Below, piece by piece: positions 63,393 to 64,000 of a stretch of DNA of 64,000 bases. The stretch is from Sphingomonas sp. EC-HK361 (GTDB taxonomy: Bacteria; Pseudomonadota; Alphaproteobacteria; Sphingomonadales; Sphingomonadaceae): NCBI RefSeq assembly GCF_902498785.1, contig NZ_LR701493.1, positions 86,372 through 150,371 of the forward strand, read 5' to 3'. The translations under genes were made by a program, and so were the position numbers. The notes beneath the pieces are model-generated. The model had not been told where the DNA came from. It saw nothing but the letters and a program-made list of their open reading frames with translations, and ran no database searches. Position 1 is the stretch's first letter. The number at the start of each line of letters is the position of its first letter.

Positions 63393-64000
63393 ATGGCTTA
63401 TTTTCTCGGAATCGACGCGGGCGGTAGCCATTGTCGCAGTCGGTTGATCGACGCAGCGGGCGGGGTCATCGGCACAGGTCAGACCGGACCCGCGAATGCG
63501 CGGATCGGGATGGACAAGCTCTATGCGACGCTGGGCGACGCGATCGGGCAGGCGGTCGATGCGGCAGGGCTCGAGGGCGCACAAATTGCCACGATCCGCG
63601 CCGGGATGGGGATTGCGGGGATATCGCGGCCGGGCGTCCGTGATGCGCTGACACAACTCGATTTCCCCTTTGCCGCCATTCGCTACGAAACCGATGCGGT
63701 GATCGCGAACCTTGGCGCGCATGGCGGGCAGGACGGTGCGACGCTCATCATCGGCACCGGCAGCATCGCGCAGGTGCGGTTCGAGGGGAAGGATTTCAGC
63801 ATCGGTGGCTACGGCTTTCCGATTTCCGACGAAGGCAGCGGCGCGGCACTGGGGCTGAGCGCGATGCGCCATGCGCTGCGGGCGCTCGACGGGCGGACGC
63901 AGCCGACGCCCTTAAGCAGCGCGGTCACCGCGCGGTTCGGACACGAAACGGCTCGGGCGATCGCGTGGATGGATCAGGCGACGCCGCGTGACTATGCCGC
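63393..64000 (+). CDS. BadF/BadG-type ATPase, N-acetylglucosamine-kinase-like (partial, runs off window)
   Basis: At least 202 residues of an actin-fold sugar kinase, cut by the window end. MAYFLGIDAGGSHCRSRLIDAAG holds the phosphate-1 DxGGS motif, followed by AGMGIAGISRPG, the phosphate-2 segment LIIGTGSIAQV and GYGFPISDEGSGAALG. Start 63393 follows GGAG. Substrate is probably N-acetylglucosamine or a related sugar, by family only. Confidence 0.85.
   Translation, partial: MAYFLGIDAGGSHCRSRLIDAAGGVIGTGQTGPANARIGMDKLYATLGDAIGQAVDAAGLEGAQIATIRAGMGIAGISRPGVRDALTQLDFPFAAIRYETDAVIANLGAHGGQDGATLIIGTGSIAQVRFEGKDFSIGGYGFPISDEGSGAALGLSAMRHALRALDGRTQPTPLSSAVTARFGHETARAIAWMDQATPRDYA

Overview
The window is GC-rich bacterial chromosome, densely packed with housekeeping genes and with no rRNA, tRNA, insertion sequence, prophage or CRISPR array that I can see. 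Gene content and style point to an alphaproteobacterium, most likely of the Sphingomonadaceae. The clues are a TorF-type porin, a DUF3035 lipoprotein, a PhrB-type photolyase, a fused ATP-grasp/alpha-E gene, a candidate serC RNA hairpin, an EcfG-type promoter, and many short dispersed palindromes of the kind common in sphingomonads. The species assignment is inference; no rRNA is present to test it.

Layout. 82-5816: dnaX, ybaB, a small membrane protein behind an EcfG-like promoter, mtgA, hisZ and purA. 5875-17605 is one long minus-strand run: two secreted low-complexity proteins, then the chain (in transcription order) ku, ligD, ATP-grasp/alpha-E fusion, transglutaminase, J-domain protein, YihY, fabI, aroC. 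17707-26525: pdxH, a CDF metal transporter, PhzF, a serine hydrolase, PBP1A, prfB, a lipoprotein methyltransferase and a JAB-only RadC relative. 26624-32911 is a plus-strand block: thyA, folA, ribF, ileS, lspA and a DUF3035 lipoprotein. 33163-38359: TorF porin, metC, sseA, photolyase, queF. 38487-42090: a glycosyltransferase fusion and a GH130 phosphorylase. 42065-50437: OPT transporter, hrcA-grpE, ilvA, a hydroxyacid dehydrogenase and an exported amidohydrolase. 50555-57789: a PilZ membrane protein, a nitronate-monooxygenase relative, the lpdA-to-pdhC pyruvate dehydrogenase operon, a universal stress protein, a PepSY protein and pheA. 57896-64000: a membrane cytochrome c, a LOG protein, an extensin-like protein, serC-serA and the start of a BadF-type sugar kinase that leaves the window.

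Functional groupings visible here are folate/thymidylate (thyA-folA), lipoprotein maturation beside a lipoprotein gene (lspA-DUF3035), sulfur amino acids (metC-sseA), serine synthesis (serC-serA), aromatic amino acids (aroC, pheA), NHEJ repair (ku-ligD), heat shock (hrcA-grpE), and peptidoglycan synthesis (mtgA, PBP1A).

The most unusual signal is the dispersed palindromes. They do not only sit between genes: two are read in frame inside ileS, two inside ligD, and one supplies the C-terminus and stop codon of the serine hydrolase. Others supply the ribosome-binding sites of ligD and of the amidohydrolase. This resembles the protein-invading palindromic elements described in Rickettsia. Other points worth following are the ATP-grasp/alpha-E plus transglutaminase pair, the GT4/GH130 pair, a predicted lipoprotein methyltransferase and two tandem duplications at gene junctions.
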